Shown here: piece by piece, positions 38,099 to 47,576 of the stretch
Position numbering within the stretch: the first letter of the stretch is position 1
Layout: each line of letters starts with the position of its first letter
Assembly (NCBI RefSeq): GCF_002777425.1
Contig: NZ_MDVC01000115.1
Coordinates: 1-64,000 of the forward strand
Direction of reading: 5' to 3'
Origin: Snodgrassella alvi
GTDB taxonomy: Bacteria > Pseudomonadota > Gammaproteobacteria > Burkholderiales > Neisseriaceae
DNA length: 64,000 bases
Notes under the pieces: model-generated
Databases searched by the model: none
Told to the model about the DNA's origin: nothing
What the model saw: the letters and a program-made list of their open reading frames with translations, nothing else
Translations under genes and position numbers: made by a program

Positions 38099-39085
38099 AT
38101 GTCTGGTTCATGTTACACCTATAGCCAACAGCTCATGGGAACAACTGTTTCCCTGCAACTGTTTGTCGAAAATCAGCAGGCAGTAGCAGCAGTTTTCAAT
38201 ACCATTCAGGCACTGGAAACACGTTTAACGGTCAACCGTGACCATTCAGAAGTGATGAGCATTAACCATGCTGCCGGCAAACAACCGGTAGCAGTAAGTA
38301 AACTGGTATTTGATTTAATCCGACAGGCTAAAGCAGCCAGCCTGCTGCCGCACAGTTGCTTTAACTTTGCCATCGGCCCGATAGTCAAGCTATGGAAAAT
38401 CGGCTTTAATGGACACAGTATTCCTCCGGCAAAAGAAATAGCACACCGATTAACCCTGACTAATCCGCATCTGATCGAGCTGGATCAGGCAAAATATACA
38501 GTGTATCTGGCCAAAGCCGGCATGGAAATTGATTTAGGAGCCATTGCCAAAGGCTATATTGCCGATATTACCAGACTAGTATTGGCTCAATATGGCATTC
38601 ATCAGGCTATCATCAATTGTGGCGGCAATGTATTAACCATTGGCTGCTCACCGCTTACTCCCAACCAGCACTGGCATATCGGTTTGAAACGCCCTTTTGC
38701 CAAAGCAGACAGCTTACTCGGTATACTGCACGTGCAGGACAAATCTGTGGTTACTTCTGGGATTTACGAGCGTTATTTTATGCTTAATGAACAGCTTTAT
38801 CACCACATTATCGACCCGTTCACCGGCTATCCACTGGATAATGAACTGCAAAGTGTAACCATCATTTCAGATAATTCATTAACGGGGGATATTTATTCAA
38901 CCATTCTGTATGGTTTTGGCGTCAGACAAGGGCTGAATGAACTGGAAAAACACAAAGATATGGGCGCTATATTTGTAACAAAAGATAAAAAAATATTTGT
39001 CAAATCCAATCAGCATTTCCAGTTTGAATTACTGGCAGATGATTATGAGCTCTGCCAATCATTCATACCAGAACAGACACAATAA
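38099..39085 (+). CDS. apbE: FAD:protein FMN transferase, ApbE family
   Basis: Attaches FMN from FAD to the Thr of SGAT-type motifs. It is 328 residues with the family motifs DLGAIAKGYIADI, TSGIYERYF, IIDPFTGYP and GDIYST (metal-binding region). No lipobox or signal peptide is visible, so unlike periplasmic ApbE it should act in the cytoplasm, where the neighbouring reductase is. It starts 23 bases after the reductase stop and is almost certainly cotranscribed with it from the FNR-box promoter. The gene pair therefore encodes an enzyme and its own maturation factor. Confidence 0.92.
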   Translation: MSGSCYTYSQQLMGTTVSLQLFVENQQAVAAVFNTIQALETRLTVNRDHSEVMSINHAAGKQPVAVSKLVFDLIRQAKAASLLPHSCFNFAIGPIVKLWKIGFNGHSIPPAKEIAHRLTLTNPHLIELDQAKYTVYLAKAGMEIDLGAIAKGYIADITRLVLAQYGIHQAIINCGGNVLTIGCSPLTPNQHWHIGLKRPFAKADSLLGILHVQDKSVVTSGIYERYFMLNEQLYHHIIDPFTGYPLDNELQSVTIISDNSLTGDIYSTILYGFGVRQGLNELEKHKDMGAIFVTKDKKIFVKSNQHFQFELLADDYELCQSFIPEQTQ

Positions 39086-39148
39086 ACTGCTTTTGCCCAC
39101 CCATATCAACTATCGTTATCCAGACGGTAATAGCTGCTAAAATCCAGC

Positions 39149-40210
39149 TTATTGCGCAAGCATTTCCTCCAGTACCGCAATTAGCCGTTGTTGTTGTTCC
39201 TGCGTTCCAACACTGATGCGCAGAAAATTACTGATTCGTTCCTGCTGAAAATGACGTACTACCACACCATGCAACCGCAAGAAGGCGGCAATCTGTGCTG
39301 CTTCTTTGCTACCATGGCGTGCAAATACAAAATTGGCTTCAGAAGGCAAAACCTCAAACTCCAGTCGCTGCAACTGTTCAGTTAGCCAGATACGATTTTT
39401 AATCACCTTGGCACAAGTAAGACGGAAATAGTCATCATCAGTGAATGCTGCAATAGCAGCAGCCTGTGCTACCCGGTCAAGCGGATAGGAATTAAAACTG
39501 TTCTTAACCCGCTCCAGCCCCTCAATCAAATCAGCATGTCCCATTGCCAGACCAATCCGCATTCCTGCCAGCGAACGGGATTTAGACAGCGTCTGCACCA
39601 CCAGCAGATTAGGATAATCATTAATCAGCCTAACGGCAGATTCTCCACCAAAATCAATATAAGCCTCATCTACCAGTACCACACAGTCAGAATTGGCCTG
39701 CAATATCTGCTCAACCTGAACCAGCGGTAAAATACAACCAGTCGGCGCATTCGGATTTGGAAAAATCACCCCCGCCCGAGCACCACAATAATCAGCAGGA
39801 TTCAGGGAAAAATGCTCATTCAGAGGCACATAACAAGCTTCAACATCATATAACTGACAATATACCGGATAAAAACTATAGCTGATATCCGGCAACAATA
39901 ACTGCTGTTTACCCTGAAAAAAAGCAGCAAATGCCTGTGCCAGCACTTCATCTGAACCATTACCCACAAAAACCTGCTGTTTGTGCAAACCGTAATAATC
40001 AGCAATTGTCTGCTTTAAGTTATCCGCACTCGGATCCGGGTATAAACGCAAATCATCATTAATTGCATCCCGCATCGCAGTAAGAACCATAGGCGATGGC
40101 GGAAATGGATTTTCGTTGGTATTCAGCTTAACCAGATTGGTTAGTTTAGGCTGCTCTCCAGGTACGTAAGGCTGTAAGCAATTAGTTTTCTCACTCCAGA
40201 ATTTATTCAT
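39149..40210 (-). CDS. hisC: Histidinol-phosphate aminotransferase
   Basis: PLP enzyme converting imidazole-acetol phosphate to histidinol phosphate. It is 353 residues of aminotransferase class I/II. The N-terminal motif [15 protein letters not shown] and the PLP lysine in [14 protein letters not shown] are present, with VDEAYIDF as the PLP Asp region. It stands apart from other his genes. The convergent gap with apbE is only 63 bases and has no clear terminator. The SulP permease gene lies upstream on the same strand. Confidence 0.94.
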   Translation of the reverse strand: MNKFWSEKTNCLQPYVPGEQPKLTNLVKLNTNENPFPPSPMVLTAMRDAINDDLRLYPDPSADNLKQTIADYYGLHKQQVFVGNGSDEVLAQAFAAFFQGKQQLLLPDISYSFYPVYCQLYDVEACYVPLNEHFSLNPADYCGARAGVIFPNPNAPTGCILPLVQVEQILQANSDCVVLVDEAYIDFGGESAVRLINDYPNLLVVQTLSKSRSLAGMRIGLAMGHADLIEGLERVKNSFNSYPLDRVAQAAAIAAFTDDDYFRLTCAKVIKNRIWLTEQLQRLEFEVLPSEANFVFARHGSKEAAQIAAFLRLHGVVVRHFQQERISNFLRISVGTQEQQQRLIAVLEEMLAQ

Positions 40211-40296
40211 TTCTCCCTCCCAGCCAAATACAGTAAATATTCAGTATAAAGTAATCATACCTGACTACCAGCTTCAGCAACAATAAACAGAATATC

Positions 40297-41832
40297 TTAT
40301 GCCACCAGAGACTCACTCATATACTTTTGACATATCAATAAAGATTCAGCATCACGAGTACTAAACTGCTCAGGCAACAAATAATCCAGCTTCTTCGCTA
40401 TGAGCGCCAAACATGCCTTCTCGCTCAAGCCACATACAAACAACATTTTATCCTGCTGATGTAATTCACGAGCCAGAGCCTGTAAATGAACAAACACAGT
40501 GACATCCGCACAGCAGCCAGCGCTCACATCCAGATACACCTTTTGTACATTCAATGTATTAACCAGATCGCGGCTGCGCTGTAATAGCATACAGGCATTA
40601 GCAAACAGCAAAACCTGAGGTAAAATAATAACAGCTTCCTGCGCCATAATCTGAACTTCGGGCAATAATACAGGCCAGGCGTACATACGGAGCGAATGCC
40701 AGCACATCACTATCAATCCCAGCGAAATAACCAGCCATAAACCAGCATATATACCAAACAGAATAATCAGAATGGCCGAAGCACACAGCCACAACAAATC
40801 ATCCCACTGTCGATAATATAAACGCAATTCACCCCAGCTAATCTGTACACAAATTATATATAGCGCAATAACCGCAAGCACAGGTAAAGGCACACAAGGC
40901 CACCATGACCAGCAATAAATCAGTGCCAGCAGTAATAGCGTTGTCATCAGGGTATTAACCCTGATTTTCACTGACCGATCAGCCACATACCCCACACTGA
41001 CTACCATACCGCCAGTCATTGCAGCCAGTATATTGGACAAGCCAGCAATGCCAATACCACGCCGAAACTGATCGGGTAAATACTGACAAACCTCCACATA
41101 GATTAACAGCGCTATCGTGGCACTTAAAAAAATCAGCAATGGCCAGTCAGCATGCATCAGATGAAATAAAGGCCAGAGTTGCCAGCTTTGCTGAACAGGC
41201 GTAGCAATCCCGATAAATGAAAACGGCCATATATGACTGAGAATCCACACCAGCAGCAGTACCCACAAAACCTTGGGCTGAGATTTGGTTCTCCACAGCA
41301 CCAACAAGGCAAGAGTTAAGCCGGCCAGAACCATACTTGGCCAGTTCCATCTTTGCCAGTTGACCAGAAGTTCCCATTGTTCCAGCCATGAACTACTATT
41401 GGCAGAAACACCAAGAATAATCGGCACCAGCATAACCACCAAAGTCAGAACAATACCAGCACCAATACCATGCCACACCGGACGAGGAATCCAGCTCAGA
41501 CAATGCCTGGGTAATACCATAGCCAGTAATAATAACCAGACACCAGTAAACAAAGTCAGCATACTGGCCACAGCAACCCGCTCCGTTACTGCACCGGCAT
41601 AATAGGCCACCGATGCCATGAGCATTAGTGCTGAAAACGGCGATGGTGTCAGCAATATCTTCTCTCGGCCACAGAAAAGCACACTGCACAACAATGCGCA
41701 CATAACACCGGTCAGCGCCATTGATATGGGTAATCCGGCAATACCTGCACATGCCAAAGCCATCGGTAATACATACCCTAGCAATATCCAACCATTTGAA
41801 AACCTTAGTAGCGGAGACAATTTTGTGCCCAT
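40297..41832 (-). CDS. SulP-family anion permease with STAS domain
   Basis: A 511-residue inner-membrane protein with 11-13 hydrophobic segments followed by a C-terminal STAS domain (about 400-500; VQKVYLDVSAGCCADVTVFVHL). This is the plan of SulP/SLC26 transporters for sulfate, bicarbonate or dicarboxylates. Sequence similarity to well-studied members is modest by eye, so the substrate is open. The frame opens at a TTG (41841), but ATG at 41832 is preferred. It begins 30 bases after purK on the same strand. A bicarbonate substrate would fit the PurK neighbour (the PurK reaction uses bicarbonate), but this is speculation. Confidence 0.75.
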   Translation of the reverse strand: MGTKLSPLLRFSNGWILLGYVLPMALACAGIAGLPISMALTGVMCALLCSVLFCGREKILLTPSPFSALMLMASVAYYAGAVTERVAVASMLTLFTGVWLLLLAMVLPRHCLSWIPRPVWHGIGAGIVLTLVVMLVPIILGVSANSSSWLEQWELLVNWQRWNWPSMVLAGLTLALLVLWRTKSQPKVLWVLLLVWILSHIWPFSFIGIATPVQQSWQLWPLFHLMHADWPLLIFLSATIALLIYVEVCQYLPDQFRRGIGIAGLSNILAAMTGGMVVSVGYVADRSVKIRVNTLMTTLLLLALIYCWSWWPCVPLPVLAVIALYIICVQISWGELRLYYRQWDDLLWLCASAILIILFGIYAGLWLVISLGLIVMCWHSLRMYAWPVLLPEVQIMAQEAVIILPQVLLFANACMLLQRSRDLVNTLNVQKVYLDVSAGCCADVTVFVHLQALARELHQQDKMLFVCGLSEKACLALIAKKLDYLLPEQFSTRDAESLLICQKYMSESLVA

Positions 41833-41862
41833 CAATTTCAAAGTAATATCTTTTTGCCCATA

Positions 41863-43050
41863 TCAACAAGATACATTTAGTGCAGTTGAGCAAAAATTTT
41901 GAGCATCATTGTATAGATGAAGATGAAGAGACCGTGCCGTTTGCCATGCCTGGTCAGAATCTTCGGCCAGAACAGTAAAATGTCCCATCTTGCGACCCGG
42001 CCGTACCTGTTTTTTGCCATACAGATGTAAACAGGCGGTATTGTGATTCAGCACGGTACACCAGTCCGGTTCCCTGTCTGCCGGCCAGACATCTCCCAGA
42101 ATATTGGCCATACAGCAAGCCTGTAATAAATCAGTAGCGGCCGGCGGCAAACCACACATTAGCCGTACCTGCTGTTGAAACTGGTCAGAAATACAGGCAT
42201 CTAAAGTGTAATGCCCAGAGTTGTGCGGTCGGGGTGCGATTTCATTGACAAGTAATTGCATTTCACTGCCCACAATAAACATCTCAACTGCCAGAACTCC
42301 TTTATAATCCATGGCATGAGCCAATTTTACAGCCATGTGTTCAGCCTGCTGCAATACAGACTGTGGTAATCTGGCTGGTACTAATGAATAGGCCAGAATA
42401 CCATTTTCATGCTGATTTTCTGCCGGTGGAAAACATACGGTTTGCTGTTCATTCAAACGCGCGACAACAACAGATATTTCCGCACGCAAATCCACCTTTT
42501 TTTCCAACACACAACGCACATTCTGCAATCGTGTAAAAGCGGCGCGCAACTCTTCAATAGTACCTACTTCTATCTGCCCTTTTCCATCATAACCCAGAGT
42601 GGCCGTTTTCAGAATTCCAGGCAATAACTCTTCCAGATGACTATCAATATCAGACTCAGCACAAATAACCGCAAACGGCACAGTAGCCAGTCCGGCCTTA
42701 GTAATCCAGTCTTTCTCCCGCTGCCTGTCCTGTGCAATAGCCACACAATCACCAGATGGTGACACCTCAGTATATTGTGCCAGCCAGCGCATTGAATCGG
42801 CACTTACATTTTCAAATTCAGTCGTCACTGCCGCACATCTGGCCATATTCTGCAAGGCAACAACATCATCAAAAGCCGCACATAAATGCACATCAGCATA
42901 CTGAACCGCTGGTGCATTCGGATCAGGATCCAAAACCGTTACCTGATAACCCATTGTTTTGGCAGCAACAGTAAACATTGCACCCAGTTGCCCACCACCC
43001 AGAATACCTAGCATTGCTGGCGGCAGAATACAGGAAGAAGAGAAAGACAT
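41863..43050 (-). CDS. purK: 5-(carboxyamino)imidazole ribonucleotide synthase
   Basis: ATP-grasp enzyme of purine synthesis that joins AIR and bicarbonate to make N5-CAIR. It is 395 residues with the start motif GILGGGQLGAMF, FENVSADSMRW, the ATP-grasp segment LKTATLGYDGKGQ and NEIAPRPHNSGHYT near residue 265. purE is not adjacent. The gene is followed closely by the SulP permease on the same strand. The upstream 470 bases are AT-rich and gene-free. Confidence 0.95.
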   Translation of the reverse strand: MSFSSSCILPPAMLGILGGGQLGAMFTVAAKTMGYQVTVLDPDPNAPAVQYADVHLCAAFDDVVALQNMARCAAVTTEFENVSADSMRWLAQYTEVSPSGDCVAIAQDRQREKDWITKAGLATVPFAVICAESDIDSHLEELLPGILKTATLGYDGKGQIEVGTIEELRAAFTRLQNVRCVLEKKVDLRAEISVVVARLNEQQTVCFPPAENQHENGILAYSLVPARLPQSVLQQAEHMAVKLAHAMDYKGVLAVEMFIVGSEMQLLVNEIAPRPHNSGHYTLDACISDQFQQQVRLMCGLPPAATDLLQACCMANILGDVWPADREPDWCTVLNHNTACLHLYGKKQVRPGRKMGHFTVLAEDSDQAWQTARSLHLHLYNDAQNFCSTALNVSC

Positions 43051-43520
43051 AACGATAAACAGTTACCTTACCTAGAATTATAAACAATATTAGCTTAAGT
43101 CAAATATTTCTGCTGATATAGTTATCTGGTGTAAATCAAACGCCTCAAAATATACCAACAATTTTTTTACCTTATAAATCATACTAATAATCAGAAAGCA
43201 CTCCGTCAAAATCAACACTTACTCAACTACACAGGTGTGCACAGCAGCCAGCACAAACTTGTTTAGCATCAATAAATTTAACTGTTGCATTTATCAATTC
43301 CAACAATAAAATCGGGCAAACTCACGAATGATATTAGCAAATATAATATTAACATAAATAAATAGATTATTACAAAAATTGCCAATATATTTAAAACTGT
43401 ATCCAGTCAGAATAATTTTAATTGTCTTATATAAAACAAATTATTATCAAAATCAGAATAAACAAATAAAATATAACTATACAGCTTATAAAAAATATTC
43501 ATCAAAACCTATTAACTGCA
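43051..43520. other. AT-rich gap upstream of purK
   Basis: A 470-base region with no convincing gene on either strand; an apparent plus-strand frame from 43379 runs into the lectin gene and looks accidental. It presumably carries the purK promoter. No PurR-like operator was recognised. Confidence 0.5.
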
Positions 43521-44129
43521 TTAATGAAATTGTTGAGTGGTTACGTCCCGGCAAGGCTGTAACTGCAAACGTCCTTGTGCGCCATCCACACACAAATTAC
43601 TGTTACGGTCACGTAACTGCCGGCCAGTCAATAGCCAGTTATTTTCCCTGTTAAGCGCACAAGTAACCGTTCCCACAGCATTATTTTTCACTGCCAGACA
43701 GCGACTGTTCAGCCATACCTGTCCCTGATGGAAATACATAGCTTCACTGATTTCGCCACTGGAACAGGAATCAAGCATAACTGACTGCCAGGCAGAAGAA
43801 ATGCCATCATTGCGCAAGCAAACATGACCTACCGGACGCAAGCTGATACTGGGAGACACCGGATAAACCGGAGGATAAGGTAAAACAGTCGGATAAGACG
43901 GTACAGCGGGATAAACTGGCGTATCCGTGTAAATAACCGTTGCTCCTGCCGGTGCATCAATGCGCACAGTTTTATTAATGGTAGTGGTAGATGAAACAGG
44001 TAAATCAACAATAATATCGCGTTCACCATGCCCTGCATGATAAATCACAGCAGCATCAGCAACTGTCACGAGTAAGCACAGCATACCTAATACACCTGCA
44101 ACATGTACTATTTGAGCCTTTCCAACCAT
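43521..44129 (-). CDS. Secreted ricin-B-lectin-like protein
   Basis: A 202-residue exported protein. A signal peptide (about 1-27, ending near VADA) is followed by a short beta-rich segment and a Pro/Tyr-rich linker (PVYPAVPSYPTVLPYPP). A cysteine-rich half resembles ricin-type beta-trefoil repeats (VCLRNDGISSAW, CLAVKNNAVGTVTC, NLCVDGAQGRLQLQPC). About two repeats are present rather than the usual three. It may bind carbohydrate at the cell surface or outside. ATG at 44129 has AGGAG six bases upstream. It is cotranscribed perhaps with the methyltransferase gene 28 bases upstream. Confidence 0.65.
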   Translation of the reverse strand: MVGKAQIVHVAGVLGMLCLLVTVADAAVIYHAGHGERDIIVDLPVSSTTTINKTVRIDAPAGATVIYTDTPVYPAVPSYPTVLPYPPVYPVSPSISLRPVGHVCLRNDGISSAWQSVMLDSCSSGEISEAMYFHQGQVWLNSRCLAVKNNAVGTVTCALNRENNWLLTGRQLRDRNSNLCVDGAQGRLQLQPCRDVTTQQFH

Positions 44130-44157
44130 CACTGTCTCCTAAAACAAACTTTACCAG

Positions 44158-45105
44158 CTAACGTTTCTGCATCTCCCAGCATTGATGAATACGCGCATTA
44201 CGAAAATCTTCCGGTACCGTTTTTCTGGAAATATTACTTACCTGATAACGCTGCTCCAGAGCAGGATTCAGCGTAAAGCTGCGCAGATTATTCGAAAAAA
44301 ACAAAATTCCCTGCGGTGATAACAAACGCATAGCACCATCTATCAGCTTTTCCTGATCACGCTGAATATCAAGAATATCCAACATTTTCTTACTATTGGA
44401 AAAACTTGGCGGATCCATCACAATCAAATCAAATTGCTTTCTTTCTTCAGCAGCCATCTGCAAATATTGAAATACATCAGCCCGCACAATCTGATGTGCC
44501 CCCATATCCAGCCCGTTCAGCTCAAAATTACGCCGAGCCCATTGCAGGTAAGTATTAGACAAATCAACTGTTTCACTTGACAAAGCGCCACCAGTGCCTG
44601 CATATACCGAAAAACTGCCAGTATATGCGAAAAGATTCAGAAAACGTTTGCCCGCAGCCATACAACCTATTTTTTGGCGCGTATTGCGATGATCAAGGAA
44701 CAAACCTGTATCCAGATATTTATCCAGATTTACCCAAAAAGCCCGCCCATACTCATGAATCACAAAATCCGTGCCATCAGCACCGGTTTTTTCATACTGT
44801 TCCTTACCTTTCTGACGCTGGCGCCTTTTCAAATGAATATGTTCTCTGGGCAAACCAGTTACAAATACAATTGCGTCCATAACCCCCGTCAGCCAATCTT
44901 CATATTCCGACTTATGCATCAGCCAACCCGTATCGTACTCCTGCAAATGAACCTGATCCGCATAGATGTCCACAGCAAAGGGATATTGCGGCACATCACG
45001 GTCGTACATACGCCACGCTTCCAGTCCCTGACGCTGTGCCCATTTACGCAAATGTTTAATATTTTTGCCAAGACGGTTGGCAAATGCACCTAGATCATCA
45101 CTCAT
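44158..45105 (-). CDS. 23S rRNA methyltransferase, RlmK type (stand-alone)
   Basis: A 315-residue SAM-dependent methyltransferase resembling the C-terminal half of E. coli RlmKL, which makes m7G2069 in 23S rRNA. Motifs: FANRLGKNIKHLRKWAQRQG at the start, SAM-binding FLNLFAYTGSFSVYAG, and catalytic-region LIVMDPPSFSNSKKM. In E. coli the K and L activities are fused; here K stands alone, so an RlmL-like protein should exist elsewhere. The lectin gene follows on the same strand. Confidence 0.85.
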   Translation of the reverse strand: MSDDLGAFANRLGKNIKHLRKWAQRQGLEAWRMYDRDVPQYPFAVDIYADQVHLQEYDTGWLMHKSEYEDWLTGVMDAIVFVTGLPREHIHLKRRQRQKGKEQYEKTGADGTDFVIHEYGRAFWVNLDKYLDTGLFLDHRNTRQKIGCMAAGKRFLNLFAYTGSFSVYAGTGGALSSETVDLSNTYLQWARRNFELNGLDMGAHQIVRADVFQYLQMAAEERKQFDLIVMDPPSFSNSKKMLDILDIQRDQEKLIDGAMRLLSPQGILFFSNNLRSFTLNPALEQRYQVSNISRKTVPEDFRNARIHQCWEMQKR

Positions 45106-45491
45106 AAATAAAACTTTACATAACTGCCATAATCACGCTAACAGCCACATTGTAACGGAAAAAACCATCTAATACCCCAGAGTATTCGTCACATATACCC
45201 CATGTACCAAGTTGCCTAACAAAACGATATAACTTATAATCAATCGAATAATTTGAAGCCATCGTTAGCAACCTAATTAAACACGGCGTACTCAATATCA
45301 CCATATTATGTAACGCCGTATACCAACATCTGCAGAAATGCATCCGTTGCTTGGTTGTCGCCGATGTATAAAATACCCAAACACACACGCTTACGACAAC
45401 CAATTGCTATCTTTGATTATTTTTCTATTTGGCTTAAGCTAGCAACTGTTTCCCATAATCTAATTTATCTTTTACAAACTAGATTATCACA

Positions 45492-45516
45492 TTTGGTTGG
45501 TCGTTTAACCAAAGGA
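45492..45516 (+). promoter_or_regulatory. Hairpin overlapping the rhlE ribosome binding site
   Basis: Inverted repeat tttggtt (45492-45498) / aaccaaa (45507-45513) with an 8-base loop. Its 3' arm runs into the Shine-Dalgarno AAAGGA (45511-45516), so folding would partly hide the site. It could make translation sensitive to temperature or to the helicase itself. Confidence 0.4.
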
Positions 45517-45521
45517 AAATC

Positions 45522-46838
45522 ATGACATTGTCTTTTTCAGATTTACACTTAGACAAACAACTCACTACCGCACTTACCGCTGCCGGTTATGAAAATCCAA
45601 CTCCCGTACAACTGGAATCCATTCCCGCCGTTCTGGATAATCAGGATTTAATGGTTTCTGCTCAGACTGGTTCTGGTAAAACCGCCGCCTTTCTGTTACC
45701 TACCTTACAAAAACTGCTCAAACGCAGTGAAAAATCAGGCAAAGGCCCTCGGGCACTGGTTTTAACACCTACACGTGAACTGGCACAACAGGTAGAAAAA
45801 AATGCTCAGATTTATGGTAAAAACATGCCATGGCTACGCACAGTTACACTGGTGGGCGGTACTGCTTTTGGCCAGCAAATCCGTGCATTGTCTCGCCCGA
45901 TTGACCTGATTGTTGCTACACCGGGACGATTAATGGATCACATGCGTCAGGGTCGAATTGACTTCAGCCGTCTGGAGGTACTGATTCTGGATGAAGCAGA
46001 CCGCATGCTTGATATGGGCTTCATAGACGACATAGAAACCATTGTTGCCGCCACTCCTGCTGAACGTCAAACCCTGTTGTTCTCAGCCACATGGGATGGC
46101 ATGGTTGGCAAACTGGCACAGAAACTAACCCATCAGCCACAGAAAATTGATATTGCCCGCGAAGAAAAACAGGGCAAAATTGATGAACAGCTGCTTTATT
46201 GTGATGACACACGACATAAAAACCGGCTGCTTGATCATCTTTTACGCGACACTAGCATTGATCAGGTTGTTATCTTTACCGCCACCAAAGCTATGTCTGA
46301 ACAACTGGCTGATGAGCTGTATGAAAAAGGGTTTTCTGCCAACTGTCTGCATGGCGACATGCCTCAGGGCTGGCGTAACCGTACACTGATGGATTTACGT
46401 AAAGGGCGAATTAAAATTCTGGTGGCTACTGATGTTGCTGCCCGTGGTATTGACGTACCAACCATTACCCACGTAATTAACTATGATTTGCCCAAACAGG
46501 CTGAAGACTATGTGCACCGCATCGGCCGTACTGGCCGCGCAGGACGTACTGGTTTGGCCATTTCCTTTGCCGAAGTGAACGAGTACATCAAAGTACACAA
46601 AATTGAACGGTATCTGAACCGTAAACTGCCAGAACATACTGTCACCGGCATGGAGCCTACCCGCAAACGTTCTGGCAAAACAGCAGGCAAAGGACGCCGT
46701 TCATTTGGTAACCAAAGCAAAAATGGCAACTGGGGTGCAAACCGGCGTCAGAATGGCGAGCAGCAGCCAAACCGTTCCCGTCATCGCAGCAGCAACCAGC
46801 AAAACAGACGTACCGGCAACAGCCAGCCTAAGCCTTAA
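45522..46838 (+). CDS. rhlE: DEAD-box RNA helicase, RhlE type
   Basis: A 438-residue ATP-dependent RNA helicase. Motifs in order: Q motif GYENPTPVQLESIP, I AQTGSGKT, Ia PTRELAQQ, II DEAD, III SAT, V DVAARGIDVP, VI HRIGRTGRAGRTG. Residues 370-438 form a basic Arg/Asn/Gln-rich tail that binds RNA. It is likely involved in ribosome assembly and RNA turnover, often at low temperature. It is preceded by a gene-free 416-base gap and a hairpin at the ribosome binding site, and followed by its own terminator. Confidence 0.93.
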   Translation: MTLSFSDLHLDKQLTTALTAAGYENPTPVQLESIPAVLDNQDLMVSAQTGSGKTAAFLLPTLQKLLKRSEKSGKGPRALVLTPTRELAQQVEKNAQIYGKNMPWLRTVTLVGGTAFGQQIRALSRPIDLIVATPGRLMDHMRQGRIDFSRLEVLILDEADRMLDMGFIDDIETIVAATPAERQTLLFSATWDGMVGKLAQKLTHQPQKIDIAREEKQGKIDEQLLYCDDTRHKNRLLDHLLRDTSIDQVVIFTATKAMSEQLADELYEKGFSANCLHGDMPQGWRNRTLMDLRKGRIKILVATDVAARGIDVPTITHVINYDLPKQAEDYVHRIGRTGRAGRTGLAISFAEVNEYIKVHKIERYLNRKLPEHTVTGMEPTRKRSGKTAGKGRRSFGNQSKNGNWGANRRQNGEQQPNRSRHRSSNQQNRRTGNSQPKP

Positions 46839-46861
46839 TTTTCTACTCTTATCATTACAGT

Positions 46862-46892
46862 GATCAGGCAGCCACTGCTGCCTGATCTTTCC
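46862..46892 (+). terminator. Terminator after rhlE
   Basis: A 10-bp stem gatcaggcag / ctgcctgatc with a short loop, then ttt. Confidence 0.82.
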
Positions 46893-47132
46893 GCAAATCA
46901 GCCGTGTTCTCGGCAATCAATTACATTTCACCCTTAAAGGCAGCCAAAAATTACTGCCTTGCAAAAGTCTGCTATATCTTATATATTGTTAGTGAACAAA
47001 TAAATAATCATGTTAAAAACAATAACTGTACAGACAACTGATTTACATTATTAATCATCAGTACAAGCTGTACACAAGCTATAAATGACAACAGTTGGTG
47101 CACAACACCGACAAGCGAGAAAGGATTTAATT

Positions 47133-47273
47133 ATGCAACACCGTCGTAGACTACAAATTTTTCAGGCTGCTAAACGTGCCGCCTTTTATCAGCATGCCCA
47201 ACCAGAAAATGGTAAAGAGCAGATTCCTGAAAACGAGAAAACCATTCACAATCTCGAACCTATTCATTCCTAA
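47133..47273 (+). CDS. Small basic protein of unknown function
   Basis: A 46-residue frame MQHRRRLQIFQAAKRAAFYQ... that ends in an acidic stretch and a His-rich tail. ATG at 47133 has AAAGGA eight bases upstream, a better start than the in-frame ATG at 47085. A perfect terminator hairpin begins 19 bases after the stop, so the unit is transcribed. No domain recognised. The charge split (basic first half, acidic second) might suit a nucleic acid- or ribosome-associated small protein. Confidence 0.55.
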   Translation: MQHRRRLQIFQAAKRAAFYQHAQPENGKEQIPENEKTIHNLEPIHS

Positions 47274-47291
47274 AACTGATTAGATTAAACA

Positions 47292-47330
47292 AAATAAAGC
47301 CATATCCAACCAGATATGGCTTTATTTTTT
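47292..47330 (+). terminator. Terminator after the small protein gene
   Basis: A perfect 15-bp stem (aaataaagccatatc / gatatggctttattt), 6-base loop and T run; symmetric, so it may work in both directions. Confidence 0.92.
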
Positions 47331-47576
47331 AGATAAATACTGTTTATCAACAGTTAAAACAAGCTTAATCATCACCACCTGCTTGGTACGGTATATATAC
47401 CAGTCTTAATATCAGCTGATAGATTGATTCCAATTCATTTAATACAAAAAAATAACAGTATAAATATTTCATAACTATATAAAATATAACTTAGCTGACA
47501 CCCCTCCAATTTAATCCTTACTGGTCTCACAACCCAATTTGTGCGAAAATTCGATTTATTTATTGGGCGAACTACC

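Noticed and set aside
43379-43654. 91-codon plus-strand frame upstream of purK
   Set aside because: It overlaps the lectin gene on the other strand and has the composition of AT-rich noncoding DNA.
45116-45403. 95-codon frame on the minus strand upstream of the methyltransferase gene
   Set aside because: No recognisable domain, unusual Cys/Val-rich content, no clear ribosome site; likely chance in the divergent gap.
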